NCBI GenBank assembly: GCA_951230915.1 | Contig: OX579641.1 | Coordinates: 2,852,001 to 2,916,000 of the forward strand | Length of the DNA stretch: 64,000 bases | Source of the DNA: Antitrichia curtipendula | Taxonomy: Eukaryota > Streptophyta > Bryopsida > Hypnales > Leucodontaceae | Direction: 5' to 3' | Part shown: positions 1-9,520 of the stretch, one piece after another | Position numbering within the stretch: position 1 is the stretch's first letter | Layout of the letters: every line of letters starts with the position of its first letter | Notes under the pieces: model-generated | Seen by the model: only the letters and a program-made list of their open reading frames with translations | What the model was told of the DNA's origin: nothing | Database searches by the model: none | Made by a program: the position numbers and the translations under genes

Positions 1-2071
1 ATTTCGGCTCAGAGTTGGCACATAAATGCCAGCATACGATTCACCAGATATGAAGAATGGATTCTTCTGAAACTCTGGATACTCTTGAAACCACTGAAAA
101 TAAAAATATAGAATGCAACACGAGCAAGTCCGGTAATCAGAGATGAAGTAATCAATAATTGCACTGAAACTGACATTTTGTGCTCAATTCTCAACCTATA
201 ATTTGAGTGATGGAAAGCTACATTAACATACGCTCGTCATGAGTTATGTGTGCATCTGCAGATGCACGACGAATATGACAGCAGTCTATACACAGAGCCA
301 GTAACAATTTTTGAGATTTCTTGTTCATCTCTGAGTCAAATCTTGTGAATAATAGCTTGTTTGAAAGCTATGAACAATGCGCACCTAACAAGCATTCTGA
401 TTCTTCCTAATTTTGTAACAAGCAGTCTAATTTTCAGTATATTGAGATAGCAATAGCCAATTGACGTTGCCTAGGGTTTCAAATCACATCAGCCTCACGT
501 TCATACCCAAAGTTCTGGTTTGAGAAGAGAACTCACAATTCAAAGATCTCCTCAAATCAACGGACACTTTAATCTCTTTAAATCTTCCTACCTGGTGTCC
601 CAATTTTTCATTATGACATAGTTTAAATGTGTTACAAGTATACTAAATTCAATGACATGGTGGCAGGCGTGCAGAATATTCTAAATGGCATTTTAGAGAA
701 GAGAGGTTTGATTGTAGCAGTAGCCTCATTCAGAACTAATGCAAAGCCAATGAAACAAAATTCTAAACAAAATTTCTAAACAAGAAACGAACTGACCTTC
801 AGCAGAAAGGCATGCGTGTCTCTCGCAGTTTGCAGGTCACCAGTGATATAGTCGGCCCGTGTCTTAGAGAACGAGTACCCAACTCCTGCTGGTGAATCTA
901 CATACAACACACTTGCAGCCTGGAAAGGCACTCCCATTAAGACATAGCACAGAATAATACAATAAGGCAGAGGATACTACCATAAACTGTTATAGGACCT
1001 AATTCCCTCTTCTTATACACATCTAACACTCGGTTGGCCTTGAATTAGCAAGTTGGGTGTAAGCATGATTAGGTCAATAGCCACTCATCTTTGAATGGAC
1101 ATAGGGTTATCCATTACCACTAATAATAGTCTAAAACCTCCCACTTTGAATAATTGCATAAGAAATCATCATAAAAGAATACTTAAATTTGGCACTCATA
1201 CTCAGTGATCTCTCCAGTAAGCTCCATTGAGTAATATCTTCATGAAAGCACACTACTACAAATTGGTTCAAATGCTCACAGTGACGGACAGTGCATTCTG
1301 CAAAAGGTTGGAAAAAAGCACCTTATTCCAGGAGTATGGATTCAATGTGAGCTTCGGCAAACCGTCGGATGTGGCAGCAGGCTCAAATTTGAACGGCCCT
1401 GTATCAAAGCCGTGGGGTTAATTAATGGTACATTCTAGATTCCAATTTGCATTTCTCTCTGTTCTTAATCAACATCTTGTGTTCATGAGCTTCAACCTCT
1501 CAGACGCAATTAAAACAACCTTGGGAAAACTCTGAGCTACAAAGCAGAAACGCCGTTTGAAGCTTTTGGGTGAAGCTTGATTTGGTTAAGGAATGATGAG
1601 CACCAAAACAAGCTTAACCTAATCAAGAGAACAAGGCGTGTACCATGCTCATAGATGAAGCCATCGAAACTAGAGCAACCAGGACCGCCATTGAGCCACA
1701 AAACCACCGGATCAGTAGCCGGATGCCCTTCCGATTCCACAAAATAGTAGAAAAGCTCTCTCCCATGAGTCTCGTTCACCGACACATACCTGCGTGGGTC
1801 ACCATTTCCAACACAAAAAATGTAAACAAGAACGTGGATACAAATCTAACAGAATGTATACAAAATGTAAACCCTAATTGAAAATAATTGAGTGCAAGCC
1901 TTTCATGCATACCCTGAAAACCCTAACTCACCCAGCATAGTGTTTGGACGGCAGAGTGCCGGAGAATCCCGGCACCGACTTCACCACTGCGCCGGAAGGG
2001 GCGCCGAAAACTCCCAACGGCAAAATCGCAACAGAAATGCAGGCAAGCCACAACATCTGCAACCCCGCCAT
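1..2071 (-). CDS. Serine carboxypeptidase-like protein (SCPL, peptidase family S10), 5' part, truncated by window edge
   Basis: A secreted or vacuolar S10 hydrolase or acyltransferase. Five exons are readable on the minus strand: 1932-2071, 1644-1789, 1322-1398, 797-919 and 1-93 (continuing outside). Each splice site is GT-AG and the phases agree. The ATG at 2071 opens a hydrophobic signal peptide ([20 protein letters not shown]), followed by the family entry motif [15 protein letters not shown]. Exon 2 carries the oxyanion-hole segment [13 protein letters not shown] and ends in YEHG; exon 3 continues as PFKFEP...LNPYSWNK; exon 4 holds [15 protein letters not shown]; exon 5 holds GESYAG with the catalytic Ser. 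The catalytic Asp and His should lie beyond position 1. The HYAGY and FDGFIYEHG wording resembles SCPL20-type proteins, but the subclass is uncertain. No lesion is seen. It is divergent to the proline-rich gene at 3172. Confidence 0.93.
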
Positions 2072-3171
2072 AGTTGCGGCAGCGGAAGCTCAACACCAAA
2101 ACACAACAATAAATCTAGAAAAGATGAGCGTTTATAGGTCGTGGCCAGGAAAATAGGGATTCCTCATTCCGCAAGATACCTTATGAAAGGTACTTTCGTT
2201 TCTTCTTTACGGATGGCTGCCTGTATGACAAACGCCTGTGTGGCTTGCGGAACGCAAGCTGATGTCCTGACACGATGGTAGAGTGCAAATGGTTTCATGT
2301 GGTGTGGGAATATCGTGACCTCTCATCCATGTCCTCATCCATGCAGGCGGTCTGACGCTGTTCTCCTCGTGCATCAGTGGCGTAGAATGTTCTTCAAATT
2401 TGAAGCTCTCAAGGACTTATTCTCTGTTATTTTATTCCAGTTCTTCAGCTGCGGTTGCGTGCAGTATTTTCCTCTGGATTCTCTGATTCTGGGATGGCAG
2501 CGTTTGATTGGGTTTGTAAGTCTTTAATCAAAGAAAATTTGTTAAAACTTGATTAAGAAACACGCGATGGCGATGGCGAACCCTGATGTTCTACTCCATT
2601 TACAGATGCAGAAAACCTCGCGTGACTCTTCAATACGCATTTGAACCCTGAATCCCTAATCCCTGTACTCCTGAGTAGAGTGTTCTTCAAACTCGGAGCT
2701 CTCAAGAACTGTTTTTACTGTTTTTTTCATTCAATCATTCGGTTCCGTGCAAGAACGGGTGAAATTGACTGCAATTTTCCTCTAATTCTTTGTTTTTTAG
2801 GTGGGATTTTCAGATTTCGGGATGACAGGCGGTTTGATTGGATATTCGATTTTCGTATTCCGCGAAAACTCAAATCATGAAACGGACGACAGCGACGGCG
2901 ATGGCGATGGCGAACCTGATGTAATGCTTCATTTACAGAAGCAGAGAAGCTCGCGTGATTCTTCAATGCTCCACTCAATAGCATTCAACCCCTAAACCTT
3001 AAACCCTGATCCCTCTCTGAACCTTCCCGTGATTGTCATTCGCGTCTCCCAGATGCTCACGGGGCCATTAACTCGATCATCATTCATGATGAGGACTATA
3101 ATACAGCCTCCATGGAACCCCAACATCACCACAGCTTCTGATCAAACATACAGCGCAATTCTCTCTCCACC
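2072..3171. promoter_or_regulatory. Divergent intergenic region with an internal tandem duplication
   Basis: This 1.1 kb separates two divergently arranged start codons (2071 minus, 3172 plus), so it should hold both promoters. Two related copies are visible. The TGTTCTTCAAA...GAGCTCTCAAG stretch at 2398 recurs at 2681, and the GCGATGGCGATGGCGAAC stretch at 2564 recurs at 2899. The offset grows from about 283 to 335 bp because of an indel. Short ORFs here are not conserved between the copies and are probably not coding. I could not place TATA boxes or start sites with confidence. Confidence 0.55.
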
Positions 3172-3645
3172 ATGGCAAGAACTTTTGCTCTGATGGTGTT
3201 CACGATCATGCTCGTTTTCCCAGTGGCGATGAGCCACCTGTTCGCCACTGCGAATGCTCAGAGTCTCTCACCAGCGGGTTCACAAGAGAGGGATCCCGGA
3301 GGCCAGTTGTTCAAGGGGAAGATGAACTTCGATGAGGACTGGAAGTCGGATGCAGCTCCTTCGACATGCACTTGCACTTGCACTTACCCAGGAGCTTCAC
3401 CCAAGACGCCGTCCCAGCGATCTCCTGTTGAGAGGAACAGGTCGCCACCTCCTCCGCCATTGGCTCCATATTGGCCTTCTCCCAGCAGTGATGCACCGAG
3501 CTCCAAGTCTCCCGTGTCATTCACATCTCCTCCTCCACCTAAGACCCCGTATGGTGATGTTCCCAGCTATGAGCAACCTTCGCCTGTCGTAGAGACTTCG
3601 CCTCAAACCTTCGTTCCTTCTCCTCCACCACCACTAGTTTACTGA
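3172..3645 (+). CDS. Small secreted proline-rich (extensin-like) protein, 157 aa
   Basis: An uninterrupted single-exon ORF. Residues 1-29 form a signal peptide (MARTFALMVFTIMLVFPVAM, ending near ATANAQ). Residues 30-60 are charged (ERDPGGQLFKGKMNFDEDWK). A short alternating CTCTCTYPG stretch follows. The C-terminal half is rich in Pro and Ser, with SPPPPPLAPYWPSPSS, SPPPPKTPYGDVPSYEQPSP and a final SPPPPLVY. The SPPPP blocks and nearby Tyr are typical of hydroxyproline-rich cell-wall proteins, where they are hydroxylated and glycosylated. The start is set by the signal peptide, and GC content is well above the surroundings. It could be an arabinogalactan/extensin chimera; no specific family member is recognised. 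The paired Cys residues in CTCTC are unusual for extensins. Confidence 0.72.
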   Translation: MARTFALMVFTIMLVFPVAMSHLFATANAQSLSPAGSQERDPGGQLFKGKMNFDEDWKSDAAPSTCTCTCTYPGASPKTPSQRSPVERNRSPPPPPLAPYWPSPSSDAPSSKSPVSFTSPPPPKTPYGDVPSYEQPSPVVETSPQTFVPSPPPPLVY

Positions 3646-4743
3646 GGTACTTCACTTGGCCCTCCTCTCCATCCCACTCTTGCTCTTATCATGGAATTTG
3701 TGTATGAGTTGATGAGATGCGCCCACTCTGCTCACTGAATTTGTATATGAGCTGATGAGTTTCTCCCACTCTGATCATTGAATTTGTGAATGAATGGCTG
3801 AGTTGTTGGTGGTGTAGGAAACAGGGGTCAGTGGCGAAGATTGGATCATGTCCCTAACAGTTTGTGTTGTTTACCTTAATCTAATCGTTGATTTTTGTAT
3901 GAATAAATGAGTTGGTGGAAACGGGGGTCAGTGAGGAGACGGGATCAGGTCATTTCAACAGTTTTTTTGTCCTCAATCTTACTCTGATTGTAGAGCTGGT
4001 GTGTGTTTGCCTCTGCCCGACAGTTTTGTCACCGACATTTTCGGTGATTGGGGTGACTGGAGTGTGAGCATTTGGATTGCACACGAAAAGTCATGTGTTA
4101 CGATTGATTTGATACTATGCTAACCAAGATTGATGAGTGATGAATATTCTGTATTCGAATCAGAATAAATGTACTTCGCACAATTTCAATCATATTTTAC
4201 CTTCTTGTAACTCAAGTACTTGCACATAGTCTGATGGAAAATATTTGAGAATTTCTAGCAAGAACATCGTAACTCGCTGGAACATTTGAATGTCAGCTAC
4301 CTTAATACTCTGTAATGCTAACCTTCATGTTTGAGCTCATGGGAAATGGCAGGTGGGCGAGTGCATATGCTTATTACAGATGGGGACATAAATAAGCTGC
4401 ATCGAGAGTGAGGACGTCATTCAACATCATGTGCAAATTCATTGACATGTTTTTTCCTAAGTCCTACAGCAGCTTTCGATTCTTAGAAGTGCAGAAGGAT
4501 AGAATTGCCATGGTTCTGTGTGCATTTCATAGGAAATATGTGATACAGTAGCAGCAGAGTATATATAGACACTAGAGTTCCCAGTAGTTTCATAAGTACT
4601 TGATTATCAATTGTGTAACTTGACAGGATAGCTGTCATGCATACTTCAATATAAAAACTATTTGTTTCTGTTATTGATTGCACAGAAGTAAATTGGAACA
4701 TATCCTACTTCATCAGACTTCCAAGTCTCTTTCTTCGTCTTTG
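3646..4743. other. Intergenic, probable 3' region of the proline-rich gene; no gene seen
   Basis: About 1.1 kb without a convincing ORF. From 3700 to 3960 short imperfect repeats of the type TTTGTATGAGNTGATGAGT and GGAAACGGGGGTCAGTG recur, which may be the 3' UTR with local duplication. The rest is unremarkable AT-rich sequence. Confidence 0.5.
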
Positions 4744-4745
4744 TA

Positions 4746-4765
4746 AGGTAGTAAGCTTACTACCT
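4746..4765. repeat. 20-bp perfect palindrome made of two fused element ends
   Basis: AGGTAGTAAGCTTACTACCT is its own reverse complement. It equals the AGGTAGTA terminal inverted repeats seen in the TA-flanked elements at 39382 and 47279 joined head to head. The left flank is TA; the right flank is TT. Confidence 0.6.
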
Positions 4766-4830
4766 TTTTCTTGTCGGAAATCTTGCCATGAGCAGTTCGT
4801 AATTAGGCCACATGTGCAGTGAGAAGTATA

Positions 4831-5669
4831 AGGTAGAAGCACCAATTGTCAACCACGCCTCGTATCCAACCTCCACAGTGTGCTATTTTCAACCTTAGGT
4901 TGGAACTCAAGCTTGGAATGAGTTCTTTTGTCTTTTTCAAGATTGGGACTAATAAGGTTATAACACATGTCCTCACACTCACTCACGAAGTAGTGAGCAA
5001 GAAAGTAGGAAGCAATGAGCACGAAAGTAGTTCTTGAATGATGGGAATTGGAAGACTCTAGACATTGGCTATGGGCCTAGAGTACTTTTTGGTTCCCAAA
5101 ATTCACAACAACTTCAATTTTGGAAATAAAAATTTTAAATAATTCAAAATCCCCATATTTCCTATCTTCTTACATGGCAAAAATTTCCATCACCTCATAG
5201 TCTTCACCATCTGCTCCTAAAAGCTAGACTTCATTAGTGGTAGTCACAGCTTGTTCACCGTGATGAATATTCCGTCGAAAGCAAGCCAACCCTACGCCGC
5301 CACCACTTGAATGTTCATTGTTCACCATCACGGTGAACAAGCTGTGACTACCACTATTAGAAGCTGCTGGACCTCCGAACTGGACCACCAGCCTCATGGT
5401 CCGAGAAAAGTGGAATTACAGACCTGGAGGGGCCGGAGGGTCCACTGGATAGGGTATTTGCAGTTTAAAAACAAACTTCAGGTCAAGATGCTTTTAAAAG
5501 CTGCGCATTTGATAGGTAGCAGTCCCAAGATATAGTGCTCTTACAGGCTCAAGCGCCCTCCCGCACTTGGAGCAGTTCAGCAATGGAGACCACCTGGAGG
5601 GTTCAGAACTGGGCCTCCAGGCAGCTAATGGAGATCAGCTCTAAATGATCACTACCGGTGCTTCTACCT
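4831..5669. mobile_element. TA-flanked inverted-repeat element, 839 bp (non-autonomous, Tc1/mariner-like target)
   Basis: The left end is AGGTAGAAGCACC and the right end is its exact reverse complement. Both ends abut a TA dinucleotide (4829-4830 and 5670-5671), as expected for a TA target duplication. No transposase ORF is present. Inside, 5236-5265 and 5326-5355 form a perfect 30 bp inverted repeat with a 60 bp loop. The segment 4938-5205 recurs in diverged form at about 12590-12838. The end sequence AGGTAG links it to the shorter elements at 39382, 39678, 40603 and 47279. Confidence 0.72.
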
Positions 5670-5671
5670 TA

Positions 5672-6269
5672 TTTCGTGAATATGATAACATACAAAAGTG
5701 GAAGAGTCAAAGCCAACCTCAGGTTTCAGTCATTTATAACTTAATCATACAATATTCAAACAATATGAATTCTAATAAAGGAGGGACTAAAAACGAGTAC
5801 AAATTTATTTAAAGAAAATCTTTTCGAAAGGAACTGATAGCCGCGACATTCAAACCATTAAAACGAAGATACGAATTTTCCATTGGTTGCGACATGAACA
5901 GGAGTACTGTATAAAAAATGTGCCAATGATGTTCACTTCATTGCAAACATTAAAAAACCCCGTAAACTCAATGGAAGCCACACTTCAGGATAAATGACAA
6001 TCTTTCATTGGATGAGGAGATACATTCTTTTCTTTAAATGTAAAGATTACTCCGCACAATCATTACTATAGAAAAGGGAATCAAACACGTCCAATCAATC
6101 AGATAAAGAGAAACACGAATATGTGCGATTGGAGTTCAAATAGCTATTAAAATTGAAGAAAACACAGCCTTTACACACTGACTTTGCTGTCAAAATCTGC
6201 ATATACAAGGACAGCAAACCCTCAGTCTGTACAGTACCGTCACTACATATCATAAAAGGGTGAATCCCT
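5672..6269. other. AT-rich intergenic and 3' flank of LEA14 gene
   Basis: No ORF or repeat structure stands out. The last part probably holds the 3' UTR and poly(A) region of the LEA14 gene on the minus strand. Confidence 0.4.
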
Positions 6270-7087
6270 CTAAAATATGTCGGAGAAGGTGGGCAGCTTG
6301 ACCGTGCCCTTCTTGTGAAGGGGAATGGTGAAGGTGTGGATGATCGGGAGCTTGACCTTCACACCCACGTCGAAGTCGTAGTCGATGTCCCAGTCGGCAC
6401 CGATGTCACGAAGCAAGTTCATGAGGAAGCTCCACGTCACCTTGGAGCCCACTGCGATACGGTTGTCCGAGTTCGCTTGCACCGCGTCCGCGTCAGTTAT
6501 ACTGCCCGACGTAATCTCCCTGCAATCCGCAACACGAAAAATAAATTAAAAACAATAATTCATATTTTAATCTCAACTTCAAAAAAAAAACATAAAAAAA
6601 TCACAACAACCCCATGGTGTGCAGCTGATTACATTCTCACGGATGTTAGGCTCTGCAAAAATGTTTGTGAAACCTCAATAGAGCATACTTCTCTTAAACA
6701 ATTTGGCACAACAAGACAAGACCAAACAACTCAAACTCACAGATGGTACTCAAAGTACATTACGCTTGATCCCCACAAATGGTAAAAGTCTTCGCTCACC
6801 ACCCACAAAGGCTTCGTTACAGCAAGAAAAGGAATATATGACAGTCAAATTTTAAACCCTAAATAGATGGGAAGGAAGTACCTGTCGCCGCAGCGGAGAC
6901 GGTAGGTGATCTCGAGAATGGGCAAGTCGTGATCATATGGGTTGTGGATCAACACATCGCTCACGAGCCCCACGGAGTCGCGCGACACGTCCTTGACATC
7001 CACGTCGGTCAAGTCGGCAGACGGCTTCTCCATGTGCGCGATCTTGTCCGCCACAACTTCCTTCGCCTTGCCCAGCAACCCCGCCAT
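6270..7087 (-). CDS. LEA14: LEA14-type late embryogenesis abundant protein (LEA_2 / WHy domain), 151 aa
   Basis: Two exons, 6882-7087 and 6270-6519, joined across a 362 bp GT-AG intron, give 151 codons plus a stop, the usual LEA14 length. The start MAGLLGKAKEVVADKIAHM matches the family opening. Then come DLTDVDVKDVSRDSVGLVSD, NPYDHDLPILEITYRLRCGD, DADAVQANSDNRIAVGSK, RDIGADWDIDYDFDVGVKVK and the end KGTVKLPTFSDIF. The NPY...LPI...ITY strand and DWDIDY are signatures of the structured, beta-sandwich LEA_2 fold. Unlike most LEA proteins these are not disordered; they are cytosolic and linked to desiccation and salt stress. The ATG is set by homology; an upstream in-frame ATG at 7120 would add 11 hydrophobic residues and is not favoured. 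No lesion is seen. G-box/ABRE motifs lie 0.7-0.9 kb upstream. Confidence 0.95.
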
Positions 7088-7400
7088 CGCGAAACACAAA
7101 GAACAAGCTCCGATTAACAATCTTCGTAAGCCTCAGTCAAACAATCTCCACGTTCAAGAAATTTTCACAGCAAGAAATCTCCACGGCAAACTTCTGATCA
7201 ATTCTCTCAAACACACTTTCAATTCTGCAAATGTCGGATGAACATGGAAACTCGAGTAGCTGCCCATCAATATATACCAACCTCAAGTCATCGCTCACCA
7301 CCTCGCACCTTCCTTCCCTGACATAACCCACTTGGCAACCGACCACTTTGGTGCAGAGATGGATCTACAACAGTACAACCCCGAAAAACAGCGCACTGTT

Positions 7401-7590
7401 TCAAAGTTCACTGTAATTGGTTGAAATTACGAAATAGTTCGTGAATTTCAGTGTCATTGGTTGAAATTTCGAAAGAGTTCGTGGAATTTCAATGTAATTA
7501 CCTCAAATTTCGAAATAGTTCGTGGTATTTCAATGTAATTGCCTCAAATTTCGAATTAGTTCGTGAAATTTCAGAATGATTTGTGAAATT
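7401..7590. repeat. 40-bp tandem repeat upstream of LEA14
   Basis: About 4.5 copies of a unit containing TTGAAATTTCGAAATAGTTC. The GAAA(T/G)AGTTCGTG core starts at 7431, 7471, 7512 and 7552, so the period is 40-41 bp. It lies 310-500 bp upstream of the LEA14 start codon, within the likely promoter. Confidence 0.75.
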
Positions 7591-7785
7591 TTGAAATCGT
7601 TGGGTTGCGGATTTTCAACGCAGTTGCGAAGGGGGAGGATATGATTTGTGGAAGTTCCGTAAAAGCGCGATTGATGCTTGAAGTACCACGTTTTGCGACT
7701 TTGTTGTACTTCGAAGCTGGCGGAATTCGTGCAGCTGAGATTGTTCAGTTTGTTGTGACTGGGACGTCGGTGGAGGTCAAGGACG

Positions 7786-7960
7786 GAGACACGTCAGCTG
7801 ACACGTGTCTGTTCTGGAAGAGGTCTGGTGGGCTCTGGGGCGTCCACATGGCTTAAGCCTGGATGCCCATCTGGCCGGTTATCCTTGCTTTGTCTCCACG
7901 AGTCCCTATTCACACTGAAGCTGTCCTCACTAGACCCCTTCCCGAACAGACACGTGTCAC
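7786..7960. promoter_or_regulatory. Cluster of ACGT / G-box (ABRE-like) motifs
   Basis: CACGTG occurs at 7802-7807 and 7951-7956, both inside the same palindrome GACACGTGTC, and a further ACACGTC sits at 7789-7795. ACGT cores of this kind bind bZIP factors in abscisic-acid and drought responses. The position upstream of a LEA14 gene fits such control, but the distance (700-870 bp from the ATG) and the lack of a known start site keep this an inference. Confidence 0.45.
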
Positions 7961-8419
7961 CACTCAAAATGGTCCGAGTAAGGTTTTCAGCATTCTAGAT
8001 TCTCTTCAAATAGTTTTGAAAAAATTTGGCATCTTAGGTGGGGTTTCATAATTATTTAGTTTCCCTCATATTTTTTTGGGAGATTAGGAAAAATAAACGA
8101 ACTTCTACAGTATCTAATTTGTATCAAGATTCAACCGTCGAAAAAAAATGCTATGCATTCTTTTTGTGTGGAGCCCCAACTTAGGTAGGGAGATTTCAAC
8201 ATCATTTTGTTGTCCAATTTTACATACTTCTTTGTGAGTTCAGGCTTTATTCAAATCTGAAGTCCCTGAATCTTCCTTGCAAAAAAAATTTGAGTAATGG
8301 GGCTCAAAAGTCAAATAAAACTACATTGGCAAAAGCCCGGGTAGTTTTAGAAAAAATGTTTTGCTTCATTTTACAAGTGTTGCTTTCACGTAGATGTATT
8401 ACTTAAATTATGGTGTTTT

Positions 8420-9520
8420 TTTATTTGTTTTGTTTTATTTGATATGTTGAGATCTAAAAAAAACTGAGGCATTTGTTGGTGTTTTTGATACTGTTGGAAA
8501 GCTTTTTGCAAAGACGGGTGCACAAACTTTATTTTGTGCCGTTTGAATGAACAGTGTGAAAGTTATTGAATTTCAAAGTTTTTATAAATTTAAAATTTAA
8601 AATAAATTATCATTTATTTTGTTAAAAACATAATTTTCACATCGTATGTCCAAACGCCTCAAAACAAAGCCCTTGCACTCTTTAGTGCAGAAAGTTCCTA
8701 TTTATATCACAAATGTAACCTCTCACCTTGCAACAAAGTCCTTGCACTCTTTTGTGCAAAAAAATGATTGAATTTCAAAGTTTTCACAAATTAAAAAATT
8801 AGAAAGTTATTTTTACTTTTATTTTGGTTGTAGAAACAACATAGGGCACACTAGGTTCTACACCTTAAATTAGCTTGTTTGTTTTGTTTTATTTGATATG
8901 TTGAAATCTAAAAACCTACGAGGTGTTTGACGGCGTTTTTGGTACTATTGGAAAGCTCTTTGTGAGGAAGGGTGCATAGGCTTTGTATTGTGGCATTTAG
9001 ACTAATAGTGTGAAATTTTTTTAATTTTTAATGAATAATGAATAATAAAAAATTTGAATTAAATCATCTTTTATTTTGAAAAAAACATAACTTTCACATG
9101 GCATGTCCAAATGCCACAAAACAAAGCCCTTGCACTCTTTCATGCCTAAAAGATATTGAATTTCAAAGTTTTAACAAATTAACAAATTATTTTATTTTAT
9201 TTTGGTTGTGGCAACAGCACAAGGCACATAGAACTCATTGTTTCCAAAGAAATTCTATCTATACCTTAAGGTAGGTTGTTTATTTGTTTTGTTTGTTACG
9301 GTGAGATCTCTTGGACCGTAGGTCCCCTGGTTGTATAATTGGTACTATTGGAAAGCCCTCAGTGAGGAAGGGTGCCCAAGATTTGCTTCATGACATTTGG
9401 ATGTATGGTGCGAAAGTTATTGAATTAAATTTTTTTTATAAATTATAAAATTATAAAATTACTTTTACTTACATTGTGGTTGTGGCAATGGCATAGGGCA
9501 CACTAGTAGATTGTCTTTAA
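8420..9520. repeat. Dispersed repeat family F: three tandem diverged copies
   Basis: The unit begins with a T-rich TTTGTTTTGTTTTATTTGAT stretch, then GAGATCT, then CTATTGGAAAGC...GAGGAAGGGTGCA, then GGCATTTGGA...GTGTGAAAGTTATTGAAT, and ends near GGCACACTAG. Copies start near 8421, 8878 and 9277. Another copy lies at about 49690-49940 and an inverted one at about 33055-33285. There is no ORF and no clear terminal inverted repeat, so the class is unknown. Confidence 0.65.

Noticed and set aside
6315..6785. 156-codon plus-strand ORF
   Set aside because: It is the antisense shadow of LEA14 exon 2 continuing into the intron.
8420..9520. Possible CRISPR-like or LTR arrangement of repeats
   Set aside because: Copies are hundreds of bases long, diverged and contiguous without spacers; no primer-binding site, polypurine tract or retroelement protein is present.
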